Below the pieces are notes generated by a model. The model saw only the letters and a list, made by a program, of their open reading frames with translations. It was not told where the DNA came from and did not search any database. Shown one piece after another: positions 7,976 to 15,611 of a stretch of DNA of 64,000 nucleotides. A program made the translations under genes and the position numbers. The DNA is from JAGPUQ01 sp041594335 (GTDB taxonomy: Bacteria > Pseudomonadota > Gammaproteobacteria > Pseudomonadales > Porticoccaceae): NCBI GenBank assembly GCA_041594335.1, contig JBFHML010000005.1, positions 1 through 64,000 of the forward strand, written 5' to 3'. Position 1 is the stretch's first letter; each line of letters starts with the position of its first letter.

Positions 7976-9283
7976 GTGACCGATTACGTGAAATTCTTTC
8001 GCGATACCGCGCCCTACGCCAACATGCACCGGGGGCGCACCTTTGTCGTCGTGTTGCGCGGCGAGGGGGTTCTGCACGCCAATTTTCCGCACCTGATCGG
8101 CGATATCGCCTTGTTGGCCGCGCAGGGTATCCGGGTGGTACTGGTGCACGGCGCCCGGCCCCAGGTCGATCGTCAGCTCGAGCTGCGCAGTCTCGATTGT
8201 CGCTTCCAAGAGCAGGTGCGGATCACCGATGCCGAGGTGATGGCCTGTGTGCAGGAAGCGGTGGGGAGCATCCGCATCCAGATCGAGGCGGCGCTGTCTT
8301 TGGGGGTGGTCAACTCGCCGATGCAGGGGGCTCGCGTGCGGGTCGTGGGAGGCAATTTCATCACCGCCAAGCCTCTGGGCGTCCGCAATGGCGTGGATTT
8401 TCACCACAGCGGCGAGGTGCGGCGGGTGGATCGGGTCGGCATTCGCAACCATCTCGACGATGGCGCTATCGTGCTGCTTTCCCCCATTGGCTATTCGCCC
8501 ACGGGGGAAGTGTTCAACCTCACCTGTGAAGACGTCGCGGTGCAGGCGGCGATCAGCCTGCAGGCCGATAAATTGATTGTCATCGGTCCGGACGATGGGG
8601 TTCGCGATGACGCGGGCGAGCTGCAAAAAGCCATTTCATTGCGCGATGTGCAGGGATGGATCGACAGGTTGGTCGAAAATCCGGCATTGGCCGCTTCGCT
8701 GCGGGCGGCGTATCAGGCTTGCCTCAATGGGGTGCAGCGTAGCCATTTGATCAGCTTTGCCGAGGATGGCGCGTTGCTCGCCGAACTCTTCACGCGCGAT
8801 GGCGCGGGTACGCTGGTGCTCAAAGACGGCGCCGAGGTGGTCCGTCAGGCGACGATCGATGATATCGGCGGGATCCTTGAGTTAATCCAGCCGCTCGAAG
8901 AGCGCGGGGTGCTGGTCAAGCGCTCGCGTGAGCTCCTGGAGACCGAGATTTCCCGGTTTTATGTGGTCGTGCATCCAGAAGGGCCCATCGTCAGTTGCGC
9001 GGCCCTGTATCCCTTCGCCCACCAGCAGGCTGCTGAGTTGGCCTGTGTCGCTACGCATCCCGATTTTGCGAACCAGGGGTTGGGTAGCCGGTTGCTCGCC
9101 CATCTGGAGGCCAAGGCCCGTTTGGAATATCGACTCCAACGTCTGTTCGTGCTCACGACACAGGCCGAGCATTGGTTTCGCGAAAAAGGTTTCGAACCGA
9201 TCGGGATCGAGGATCTGCCAGCGGAAAAGGCCGAACTTTACAACTATCAGCGGCGCTCGAAGATCTTTCAAAAGGTGTTGTAG
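7976..9283 (+). CDS. argA: N-acetylglutamate synthase
   Basis: A 435-residue enzyme making N-acetylglutamate from glutamate and acetyl-CoA, first step of arginine synthesis. It has the classical two-domain form: an N-terminal amino-acid-kinase-like domain (about 1-285; HRGRTFVVVLRGEG, VVLVHGARPQVD) that normally carries the arginine feedback site, and a C-terminal GNAT domain (about 290-435; ACVATHPDFANQGLGSRLL is the acetyl-CoA loop). The GTG at 7976 aligns with the start of E. coli ArgA; a TTG at 7955 would add seven residues. A clear -10 box lies just upstream, so it can be transcribed apart from argE. Confidence 0.96.
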   Translation: MTDYVKFFRDTAPYANMHRGRTFVVVLRGEGVLHANFPHLIGDIALLAAQGIRVVLVHGARPQVDRQLELRSLDCRFQEQVRITDAEVMACVQEAVGSIRIQIEAALSLGVVNSPMQGARVRVVGGNFITAKPLGVRNGVDFHHSGEVRRVDRVGIRNHLDDGAIVLLSPIGYSPTGEVFNLTCEDVAVQAAISLQADKLIVIGPDDGVRDDAGELQKAISLRDVQGWIDRLVENPALAASLRAAYQACLNGVQRSHLISFAEDGALLAELFTRDGAGTLVLKDGAEVVRQATIDDIGGILELIQPLEERGVLVKRSRELLETEISRFYVVVHPEGPIVSCAALYPFAHQQAAELACVATHPDFANQGLGSRLLAHLEAKARLEYRLQRLFVLTTQAEHWFREKGFEPIGIEDLPAEKAELYNYQRRSKIFQKVL

Positions 9284-9307
9284 GCGGGGCAGCGTTTGCC
9301 GCCCCGC
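9284..9307. terminator. Hairpin between convergent argA and the ABM gene
   Basis: GCGGGGC (9284-9290) pairs with GCCCCGC (9301-9307) across a ten-base loop, directly after the argA stop. No T tract follows on either strand, so it is at best a weak or factor-assisted bidirectional terminator. Confidence 0.35.
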
Positions 9308-9317
9308 GCGCCGCGGC

Positions 9318-9608
9318 TCAGGCTTTCTTGTCGAAATAACGGATCGAAGGCTCCGCGGATACCCAGTTGGCGAGTTGACCGATCACACCGGTTTCGGTGC
9401 GCCAAGCGAAGTATTTCTCGTAGGCTTCTCGTGACTCCCACTGCTCGATGGCGACGATATGGGTGGGATCGTCCTGGTTTTGGTGCGCGTAGACTTCGAT
9501 ACAGCCGGGGTAGCTGCGGGTCTCCGGCAACAGCGCTGCCAGCCCTTGTAGGGTTTCGTCGACGCATTCGGGTTTGACTTTCAGTTCCAGCAATACGGTA
9601 CAGGCCAT
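9318..9608 (-). CDS. Antibiotic biosynthesis monooxygenase (ABM) domain protein
   Basis: A 96-residue single-domain protein of the ABM/YgiN ferredoxin-like fold. It starts MACTVLLELKVKPECVDE and has the family features of a central YPGCIEVYAHQNQDDPTHIVAIEQWES segment split over the two active-site strands, then a short helix and a C-terminal strand. Members act as cofactor-free monooxygenases, haem-degrading enzymes or quinol oxidases, and the substrate here cannot be told. GGAG eight bases upstream supports the ATG at 9608 rather than the longer frame to 9686. It converges on argA. Confidence 0.85.
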   Translation of the reverse strand: MACTVLLELKVKPECVDETLQGLAALLPETRSYPGCIEVYAHQNQDDPTHIVAIEQWESREAYEKYFAWRTETGVIGQLANWVSAEPSIRYFDKKA

Positions 9609-9707
9609 GATGGCTCTCCAGTTCGTTATGGTGGATAAAAATTCCCGCCCCTGCGGGCTGGGGATACTAACAGTTTGGTCGGCCACCGCTTGCAGCCCGT
9701 GTCCGGT

Positions 9708-10328
9708 TCAGCCGATCCGCGCCACGCCCCAGTAGTTGTAGCCGAGCAGGCGCGGCGTCGACGGTAGGTACATCCGGTCGAGCTTTTCCACGGTAAAACC
9801 GCTCTCCTCGATCAGTTCAGGGATCGGCCGGTTGAGATTGCAGCCGCCGGCGAGCTTCTTCCACAGTGGGTTGATGCGCTCCTGCCATTGACGCACCCTG
9901 GGGTCCGGGGCGCGGCCGTGCTCGGTGAAAATCAGTTGCCCTCCGGGTTTTAGCACTCGCCGCATCTGGCGCAATGCCTTGTGCCAATCTGGGATGGTGC
10001 ACAGGGTGTAGGTCAGCAGTACGGTGTCGACGCTGTTGTCCTCCAAGGGGATTTCTTCCCCGGGCAGGTCGATCAGCTTAATCTCCACCGGCGCGCGGGC
10101 CAGGTTGCGGCGGGCTTTCTCGCGCATGGCTGCAGAGGGTTCGAGTCCCCAGATGAACTCGACTTTCGCCGGGTCGTAAAACGGCAGATTGAGTGCCGAA
10201 CCCATGCCGACTTCCAGTACCCGCCCGGTGCACAGCGGTACCACCTTGCGGCGTTGGTACATGATGGGCTTGGTGGCGCAGGCGAAATTGAGGAAAGGGG
10301 CGAGGAAGAACTGCTCGTAGAAGCTCAA
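9708..10328 (-). CDS. Class I SAM-dependent methyltransferase
   Basis: About 206 residues with a complete Rossmann methyltransferase domain: motif I is VLEVGMGSALNLPFY, the acidic loop is WGLEPSAAM, motif III-IV is SVDTVLLTYTLCTIPD, and LRQMRRVLKPGGQLIFTEHG follows. The C-terminal WKKLAGGCNLNRPI segment resembles METTL7-like and phospholipid N-methyltransferase-like families; the substrate is unknown. The TTG at 10328, with GGAG seven bases upstream, gives the family N-terminus (SFYEQFFLAPFLNFAC). A second TTG at 10367 would add 13 residues. An extended -10 box lies at 10399-10391. Confidence 0.85.
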   Translation of the reverse strand: MSFYEQFFLAPFLNFACATKPIMYQRRKVVPLCTGRVLEVGMGSALNLPFYDPAKVEFIWGLEPSAAMREKARRNLARAPVEIKLIDLPGEEIPLEDNSVDTVLLTYTLCTIPDWHKALRQMRRVLKPGGQLIFTEHGRAPDPRVRQWQERINPLWKKLAGGCNLNRPIPELIEESGFTVEKLDRMYLPSTPRLLGYNYWGVARIG

Positions 10329-10390
10329 GGTGATGCTCCGGTCATCCTGGTTCCGATCGTCCCACAAATGCGGGGGGCGAAACGCTGGAG

Positions 10391-10399
10391 ATTATCCCA
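10391..10399 (-). promoter_or_regulatory. Extended -10 promoter of the methyltransferase gene
   Basis: TGGGATAAT on the minus strand. Transcription would start near 10384, upstream of both candidate TTG starts. No -35 box is evident. Confidence 0.45.
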
Positions 10400-10739
10400 A
10401 GGGCAGGGCGATAGCGAGAGGCGCGATCGTGGGGGAGCCCGCGCGAGGGAGCTTCCTGACCTGTTCGTGGGGGATGCAGGTGTCGGTAGCGGCGTGGATG
10501 GCCGCCCAGTGACGGGGAGCAACCCGAGTGCATCCACCGCAACGAGCGCCACCGGGTGTGGCGTCGCTAGTGCCGCGATGGCAGGGCGCCGATCGGGGGT
10601 GTCGGGATGGCTGGGTGCCGATTCCGCCACCTGGAGTGCGATCCAGGCGCGGCTGAGGCCGGGGCCGCCGGGGGTTGCGGGCAGGAGGACTCCGATGGTG
10701 ACCGTGACCGCGCGGCTCGATGCCGGCCGCGGTCTTCTC

Positions 10740-10748
10740 TGTTATGCT
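10740..10748 (+). promoter_or_regulatory. Extended -10 promoter of ilvD
   Basis: TGTTATGCT, 37 bases before the ilvD ATG. No -35 match. I see no leader peptide or attenuator between it and the gene. Confidence 0.45.
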
Positions 10749-10785
10749 CCGGACCCGCTTTTGACTGTTTGCGCAGGGGTTGATC

Positions 10786-12618
10786 ATGCCCACTTATCGC
10801 TCCCATACCACGACCCGCGGCCGCAACATGGCGGGTGCGCGCTCACTGTGGCGGGCCACCGGCATGAAGGACGAGGATTTCCAAAAGCCGATCATCGCGG
10901 TCGCCAACTCGTTCACGCAATTCGTGCCCGGTCACGTCCATTTGAAGGATCTTGGCCAACTGGTGATCAGCGAGATCGAAAACGCCGGTGGCGTTGGCAA
11001 GGAGTTCAACACCATCGCCGTGGACGACGGTATCGCCATGGGGCACGACGGCATGCTCTATTCCTTGCCCTCGCGCGACATCATCGCCGACTCGGTGGAA
11101 TACATGGTCAATGCCCACTGTGCCGATGCCTTGGTGTGCATTTCCAATTGCGACAAGATCACTCCGGGCATGCTGATGGCCGCGCTGCGGCTCAATGTCC
11201 CCACAGTATTTGTTTCCGGTGGCCCGATGGAGGCGGGTAAGACCCGACTGGCCGAGCATAAGCTGGATTTGGTCGATGCCATGGTTATTGCGGTCGACGA
11301 TAGCGCCAGCGACGAGCAGGTGGCGGAATATGAGCGCTCGGCCTGTCCGACGTGCGGCTCTTGTTCGGGTATGTTCACCGCCAACTCGATGAATTGCCTG
11401 ACTGAGGCGCTGGGTTTGTCGCTGCCAGGCAATGGTTCGGTGGTCGCCACCCACGCGGATCGCGAGCGGCTGTTCCGCGACGCTGGCCGCTTGGTGGTCG
11501 AGTTAGCCCGTCGCCACTACGACGACGACGATTACCGCGTCTTGCCGCGCTCCATCGCGAGCTTTGAAGCGTTCGAAAACGCCATGTGCCTGGATATCGC
11601 CATGGGCGGGTCCACCAACACCATCCTGCATTTGCTTGCCGCGGCGCAGGAGGCCGAGGTCGATTTCACCATGGCGGATATTGATCGCCTGTCGCGCAAG
11701 GTGCCCAACCTGTGCAAGGTCGCCCCGAGCACACCCCAGTACCACATGGAGGATGTGCACCGCGCCGGTGGCGTCATGGGGATTCTCGGCGAGTTGGAGC
11801 GCGCTGGATTGCTCCATGCCGATGTGCCTACGGTCTACGCGCCGACCCTGCGCGCTGCACTCGATACCTGGGACGTAGCGCGCGATCCGAGTCCCGAGGT
11901 CCAGAAGTTCTATCGCGCGGGCCCGGCGGGCGTGCCGTCTCAGGTAGCCTTCAGCCAAGATACCCGTTGGCCCAGTTTGGATATCGATCGCAAGGGCGGT
12001 TGTATCCGCGCCCTGGCACACGCCTACAGCACTGAGGGCGGTTTGGCCGTTCTGTACGGGAACCTCGCGATCAACGGCTGTGTCGTAAAAACCGCCGGCG
12101 TCGACGAATCCATCTTGGTGTTCGAAGGTCCTGCGCACGTGGTGGAGAGCCAGGAGGATGCGGTGGACGATATTCTCCACGACCGTGTCCAGCCGGGGGC
12201 CGTGGTGGTGGTGCGGTATGAAGGTCCGCGCGGTGGGCCGGGCATGCAGGAGATGCTCTATCCGACCAGCTATTTGAAATCCAAGGGACTCGGGAAAGCC
12301 TGTGCTCTAGTGACTGACGGACGCTTCTCGGGTGGCACCTCGGGGCTGTCGATCGGCCACGTATCGCCGGAGGCGGCCGCCGGTGGCACCATCGGTCTGG
12401 TGGAGAATGGCGATCAGATTCGCATTGACATCCCGGCGCGGACCATCGAACTGTTGGTGGACGACGCCGAGTTGGCGCAGCGTCGCGAACGCCGCGATGC
12501 CATGGGCTGGCAGCCGGTGAAGCAGCGACCGCGACGGGTTTCGGCGGCCCTGCGGGCCTATGCCAAGCTCGCCACCAGCGCCGACCGCGGTGCGGTGCGC
12601 GATCTGGAGCAGTTGTAG
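10786..12618 (+). CDS. ilvD: Dihydroxy-acid dehydratase
   Basis: A 610-residue Fe-S dehydratase for the third step of valine and isoleucine synthesis (dihydroxy acid to 2-keto acid). It closely follows E. coli IlvD over its whole length: YRSHTTTRGRNMAGARSLW at the start, VDDGIAMGHDGMLYSLPSR, cluster-binding Cys residues in SNCDKITPG and CPTCGSCSGMF, and DGRFSGGTSGLSIGHVSPE near the end. AGGGG eight bases upstream supports the ATG at 10786 over the GTG at 10780. It converges on folA with six bases between stop codons and no visible terminator. Confidence 0.97.
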   Translation: MPTYRSHTTTRGRNMAGARSLWRATGMKDEDFQKPIIAVANSFTQFVPGHVHLKDLGQLVISEIENAGGVGKEFNTIAVDDGIAMGHDGMLYSLPSRDIIADSVEYMVNAHCADALVCISNCDKITPGMLMAALRLNVPTVFVSGGPMEAGKTRLAEHKLDLVDAMVIAVDDSASDEQVAEYERSACPTCGSCSGMFTANSMNCLTEALGLSLPGNGSVVATHADRERLFRDAGRLVVELARRHYDDDDYRVLPRSIASFEAFENAMCLDIAMGGSTNTILHLLAAAQEAEVDFTMADIDRLSRKVPNLCKVAPSTPQYHMEDVHRAGGVMGILGELERAGLLHADVPTVYAPTLRAALDTWDVARDPSPEVQKFYRAGPAGVPSQVAFSQDTRWPSLDIDRKGGCIRALAHAYSTEGGLAVLYGNLAINGCVVKTAGVDESILVFEGPAHVVESQEDAVDDILHDRVQPGAVVVVRYEGPRGGPGMQEMLYPTSYLKSKGLGKACALVTDGRFSGGTSGLSIGHVSPEAAAGGTIGLVENGDQIRIDIPARTIELLVDDAELAQRRERRDAMGWQPVKQRPRRVSAALRAYAKLATSADRGAVRDLEQL

Positions 12619-12624
12619 CGTAGC

Positions 12625-13116
12625 CTAAGGGCGGCGCTGTAGCGTGACGAAGGTGTAGGCTGGATGCCCGGCCTGCGCCGGGTGCTCCTCTCGGAGGGAC
12701 TCCTCCCAGCAGCGGGGATCCAGGTCAGGAAAGAAGGTGTCGCCGACCACCTCCAGATCCAGGCGCGTCAGATAGATCCGAGTCGCCCGGGGGAGGCATT
12801 GGGCATAGATCTCGGCACCGCCGATTACAAATACCAACTCGTTCCGCGCGGTGGCCGCTGCAATGGCGTCCTCCAGGGTTGATGCCACGACCACGCCCTC
12901 GGGCGCGAACCGCGAGTTGCGGCTGACGACGATGTTGTCGCGCCCGGGCAACGGCCGGCCGATGGATTCAAAGGTCCGGCGCCCCATGACGATGGGATGT
13001 CCCAGCGTTAGGCTTTTGAAGCGGCGCAGGTCAGCAGGCAAGTGCCAGGGCAAGGCGTTGTCGGCGCCGATGACGCCGTTGGCGGCGACCGCCGCGATGA
13101 GCGCAATCTCCGTCAT
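12625..13116 (-). CDS. folA: Dihydrofolate reductase
   Basis: A 163-residue NADPH-dependent reductase regenerating tetrahydrofolate. Visible features are IAAVAANGVIGADNALPWHLPADL (read in two parts: the Met20-type loop, then the proton-donor Asp29), GHPIVMGRRTFESIGRPLPGR for cofactor binding, and FVIGGAEIYAQCLP. The ATG at 13116 gives the standard N-terminus; the open frame to 13200 runs back into thyA. It starts seven bases after thyA, whose reaction produces dihydrofolate, so the pair forms one functional unit. Confidence 0.96.
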   Translation of the reverse strand: MTEIALIAAVAANGVIGADNALPWHLPADLRRFKSLTLGHPIVMGRRTFESIGRPLPGRDNIVVSRNSRFAPEGVVVASTLEDAIAAATARNELVFVIGGAEIYAQCLPRATRIYLTRLDLEVVGDTFFPDLDPRCWEESLREEHPAQAGHPAYTFVTLQRRP

Positions 13117-13123
13117 GCCGGTC

Positions 13124-13957
13124 TCAGACCGCAATGGGGGCTGAGATGCCCGGGTGCGGGTCGTAGCCCTCGAGCCGGAAATCCGAGTAGCGGAAAGCAA
13201 ACAAATCGTCGATCTCCGGATTGAGATGCAGCCTCGGTAGCGGTCGGGGCTCGCGACGGAGCTGCAGGTCGGCCTGGTCGAGGTGATTCAAGTAGAGGTG
13301 CGCATCGCCCAGGGTGTGAATGAATTCCCCCGGGGCGAGTCGGGTCACCTGGGCGATCATCAACGTGAGCAAGGCATAGCTGGCGATGTTGAAAGGTACC
13401 CCCAAAAAGATGTCGGCGCTGCGCTGGTAGAGTTGGCAGGACAGCCGACCCTGCGCCACATAGAACTGGAACAACGCATGACAGGGCGCCAACGCCATGC
13501 GTCCTGCGGCGGCGTTGTCCTGGGGTGAGCGGCTTTCGTCGGGTAGGTCGGCGGGGTTCCAGGCCGAGACCAGCAGGCGGCGCGAATCTGGGCGCGCTCG
13601 AAGCTGTGCGAGCAATTCGGTGAGTTGATCGATTTGGCCGCCGCGGCCGTCCGGCCAGGAGCGCCACTGAGCCCCGTAGACCGGGCCGAGATCACCCTCT
13701 GCCGTCGCCCACTCGTCCCAGATGCTGACACCGTTGCGCTGTAGGTAGCCGATATTGGTGTCGCCGGACAGAAACCACAACAGCTCGTGGATGATCGATT
13801 TCAGGTGCACTTTCTTGGTGGTGACCAGTGGAAAGCCGGCGCTGAGGTCGAAGCGCATCTGGTGGCCGAACACCGACAGCGTGCCCGTCCCCGTGCGGTC
13901 GTCTTTGCGAATCCCCAGGGTGCGCACGCGGCGCATCAGATCGAGGTATTGCTCCAT
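13124..13957 (-). CDS. thyA: Thymidylate synthase
   Basis: A 277-residue enzyme converting dUMP to dTMP with methylenetetrahydrofolate. The catalytic nucleophile is Cys159 in LAPCHALFQFYV; other hallmarks are DRTGTGTLSVFG, FPLVTTKKVHLKSII, LYQRSADIFLGVPFNIASY and the GDAHLYLNHLDQ segment. It is about 13 residues longer than the E. coli enzyme because of a loop insert before the active-site Cys (around DESRSPQDNAAAGR), a known variable region. It sits between lgt and folA, the common order lgt-thyA-folA. Confidence 0.97.
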   Translation of the reverse strand: MEQYLDLMRRVRTLGIRKDDRTGTGTLSVFGHQMRFDLSAGFPLVTTKKVHLKSIIHELLWFLSGDTNIGYLQRNGVSIWDEWATAEGDLGPVYGAQWRSWPDGRGGQIDQLTELLAQLRARPDSRRLLVSAWNPADLPDESRSPQDNAAAGRMALAPCHALFQFYVAQGRLSCQLYQRSADIFLGVPFNIASYALLTLMIAQVTRLAPGEFIHTLGDAHLYLNHLDQADLQLRREPRPLPRLHLNPEIDDLFAFRYSDFRLEGYDPHPGISAPIAV

Positions 13958-13972
13958 GGGTTTTCCAGAAGT

Positions 13973-14776
13973 TCAGGCGCCGTTACGGACGCGTCGGTCA
14001 CGGTAGAAGGCCCACGCCATGAGCGCAAGTCCTGTGGCAAACATCGGCAGGCTGAGTAGCTGGCCGCGGGTCAACCAACCGAAGAGGTCGAAGCCGATGT
14101 GACTGTCGGGTTCGCGTACGAACTCCACCAGGAACCGAAATAGCGCGTAGAGAGCGAGAAATAAGCCGCCGATCGCGCCGGTGGGACGCGGGCGGCGCGA
14201 GTACCAAAAGAGGATGGCAAACAGCACCCCGCCCTCCAGCGCTGCTTGATAAAGCTGCGACGGGTGGCGGGCCATTCCTTCCGGGTCGCGGGGAAACACC
14301 ACGGCCCAGGGCAGGTCCGCGGCTCGTCCCCAGAGCTCTTGGCCGATGAAATTGCCGATTCGCCCCAGGCCGAGCCCGATGGGCACCAGGGGCACCGCGA
14401 AATCGGCGACCGCCAGAAAGGAGCGGTCGATCTTGCGCGCATACAGCCCCAGTGCGACCAGAACTCCGAGAAGACCGCCATGGAAGGCCATGCCGCCCTC
14501 CCAGAGGCGGAAGATCCACAGCGGGTCGGCCAGCCAGGTGTCCAGGTTGTAAAACAGGCCCGATCCCAAGCGGCCGCCAATCACGACGCCCAGCGCGCTG
14601 TACACCACCAGGTCCTCGACTTGATGGCGGGCCACGGGTGCCCAGGGCTGGCGGGTGCGCCGTACCGCGAGCAGCCAGGCGGCGGCGAAGCCCAGCAAGT
14701 ACATCAGTCCATACCAGTGGATCTTCAAGGGGCCCAGTTGCAGAGCCACCGGGTCCAGGGCGGGATAGCGCAACAT
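13973..14776 (-). CDS. lgt: Prolipoprotein diacylglyceryl transferase
   Basis: A 267-residue inner-membrane enzyme with about seven membrane segments that adds diacylglycerol to the lipobox Cys of prolipoproteins. The Lgt signature GRIGNFIGQELWGR is intact, and the N-terminal HWYGLMYLLGF carries the conserved His and Tyr. It works upstream of the lipoproteins predicted in this window (DolP, LpoA). It lies 15 bases before thyA and 24 bases after the HAD phosphatase gene, consistent with one operon. Confidence 0.96.
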   Translation of the reverse strand: MLRYPALDPVALQLGPLKIHWYGLMYLLGFAAAWLLAVRRTRQPWAPVARHQVEDLVVYSALGVVIGGRLGSGLFYNLDTWLADPLWIFRLWEGGMAFHGGLLGVLVALGLYARKIDRSFLAVADFAVPLVPIGLGLGRIGNFIGQELWGRAADLPWAVVFPRDPEGMARHPSQLYQAALEGGVLFAILFWYSRRPRPTGAIGGLFLALYALFRFLVEFVREPDSHIGFDLFGWLTRGQLLSLPMFATGLALMAWAFYRDRRVRNGA

Positions 14777-14800
14777 GGCAGCAGTCGGGCTCCTGGCGGG

Positions 14801-15457
14801 TCAGTCGCGGAGGCTGATCACCGGCCAGCCGCGTTCGTGGGCGATGGCCCGCAACGCCTGGTCCGGATCGACCGCCACGGGGTGGGCCACCGCTTCGAGC
14901 AGTGGTAAGTCGTTAATCGAGTCACTGTAGAAATGACTGCCGCCCAGGCTCAGGGCCTGCTCCGCAAGCCAGAGGCGCATGCGGTTGAGTTTGCCCGGGC
15001 CGAAACTGGGCTCGCCCGCGACTCGGCCAGTGTAGCGGCCGCCAACGATTTCGGGCTCGGTGGCGATGATGTCGGTGATGCCCAGGCGTCGACAGATGGG
15101 TTCGACGACGAACCGGTTGGTCGCGGTCACGACCACCAACCGGTGGCCGCGCTCCCGGTGACTGAGGAGAAGGCGCTCGGCGCTGGGCAGCCACATGGGT
15201 GTAATCACCTCGGCCATGAAGCGGTCGCGCAATGCTGTCAGCTCGGTAGGTTCGGTTGCCGCCAGAGGCGCCAGCGCGAAGCGCAAATAGGCGTGGATGT
15301 CGAGCTGTCCGCGTTGGTAGTCGGCGTAGAAACGCTGGTTAGCGGCCCGATAGACTTCGGGGTCGACCTTGCCTGCGCGCACCAAAAACTCTCCCCACGA
15401 ATAGTCGCTGTCGCCGGCGATTAGGGTGTTGTCGAGGTCGAATAGAGCCAGTGGCAT
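14801..15457 (-). CDS. HAD-superfamily subfamily IB phosphatase
   Basis: A 218-residue HAD hydrolase of the SerB/CicA-like IB group. Motif I is LFDLDNTLIAGD, with the nucleophile and acid Asp residues; motif II is VVTATNRF; the lysine of motif III is in GPGKLNRM; and motif IV is YSDSINDLPLL. The four-helix cap lies between residues about 15 and 85. Such proteins dephosphorylate small phosphates (phosphoserine, histidinol-phosphate or others); the substrate cannot be read from the sequence. It is the first gene before lgt-thyA-folA. Confidence 0.85.
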   Translation of the reverse strand: MPLALFDLDNTLIAGDSDYSWGEFLVRAGKVDPEVYRAANQRFYADYQRGQLDIHAYLRFALAPLAATEPTELTALRDRFMAEVITPMWLPSAERLLLSHRERGHRLVVVTATNRFVVEPICRRLGITDIIATEPEIVGGRYTGRVAGEPSFGPGKLNRMRLWLAEQALSLGGSHFYSDSINDLPLLEAVAHPVAVDPDQALRAIAHERGWPVISLRD

Positions 15458-15571
15458 GGTGGAAGGTCAGCGGTGGCCGACTGCATTTCCGCGCGGGCGG
15501 GCAGCTTAGACGGATTCCGGGCGCGGCTCAATTCCCAAGCCCACGGCGGACCGCGCTGGCGACCTGCGACC

Positions 15572-15580
15572 TGCTACATT
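15572..15580 (+). promoter_or_regulatory. Extended -10 promoter of the large membrane protein gene
   Basis: TGCTACATT, 31 bases before the ATG at 15612, with no -35 match. The predicted leader is about 25 bases. Confidence 0.45.
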
Positions 15581-15611
15581 GGGCGGGGTTTGCACAGGGA
15601 ATGGCTCGACG

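Larger units (their letters stand above)
10329..10785. other. 457-bp intergenic region with no recognisable gene
   Basis: Divergent spacer between the methyltransferase and ilvD. Several frames are open on both strands, as expected at this base composition, but their translations are rich in Pro, Arg, Gly and Ser and match no family I know. The only supported contents are extended -10 boxes for the two flanking genes. Confidence 0.6.

Noticed and set aside
10392..10793. 133-residue open frame on the minus strand before ilvD
   Set aside because: Low-complexity Pro/Arg-rich translation typical of shadow frames in GC-rich DNA, and no ribosome site.
9981..11240. 419-residue open frame on the plus strand over the methyltransferase and ilvD
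   Set aside because: It runs antisense to the methyltransferase and out of frame with ilvD, and shows no family motifs.
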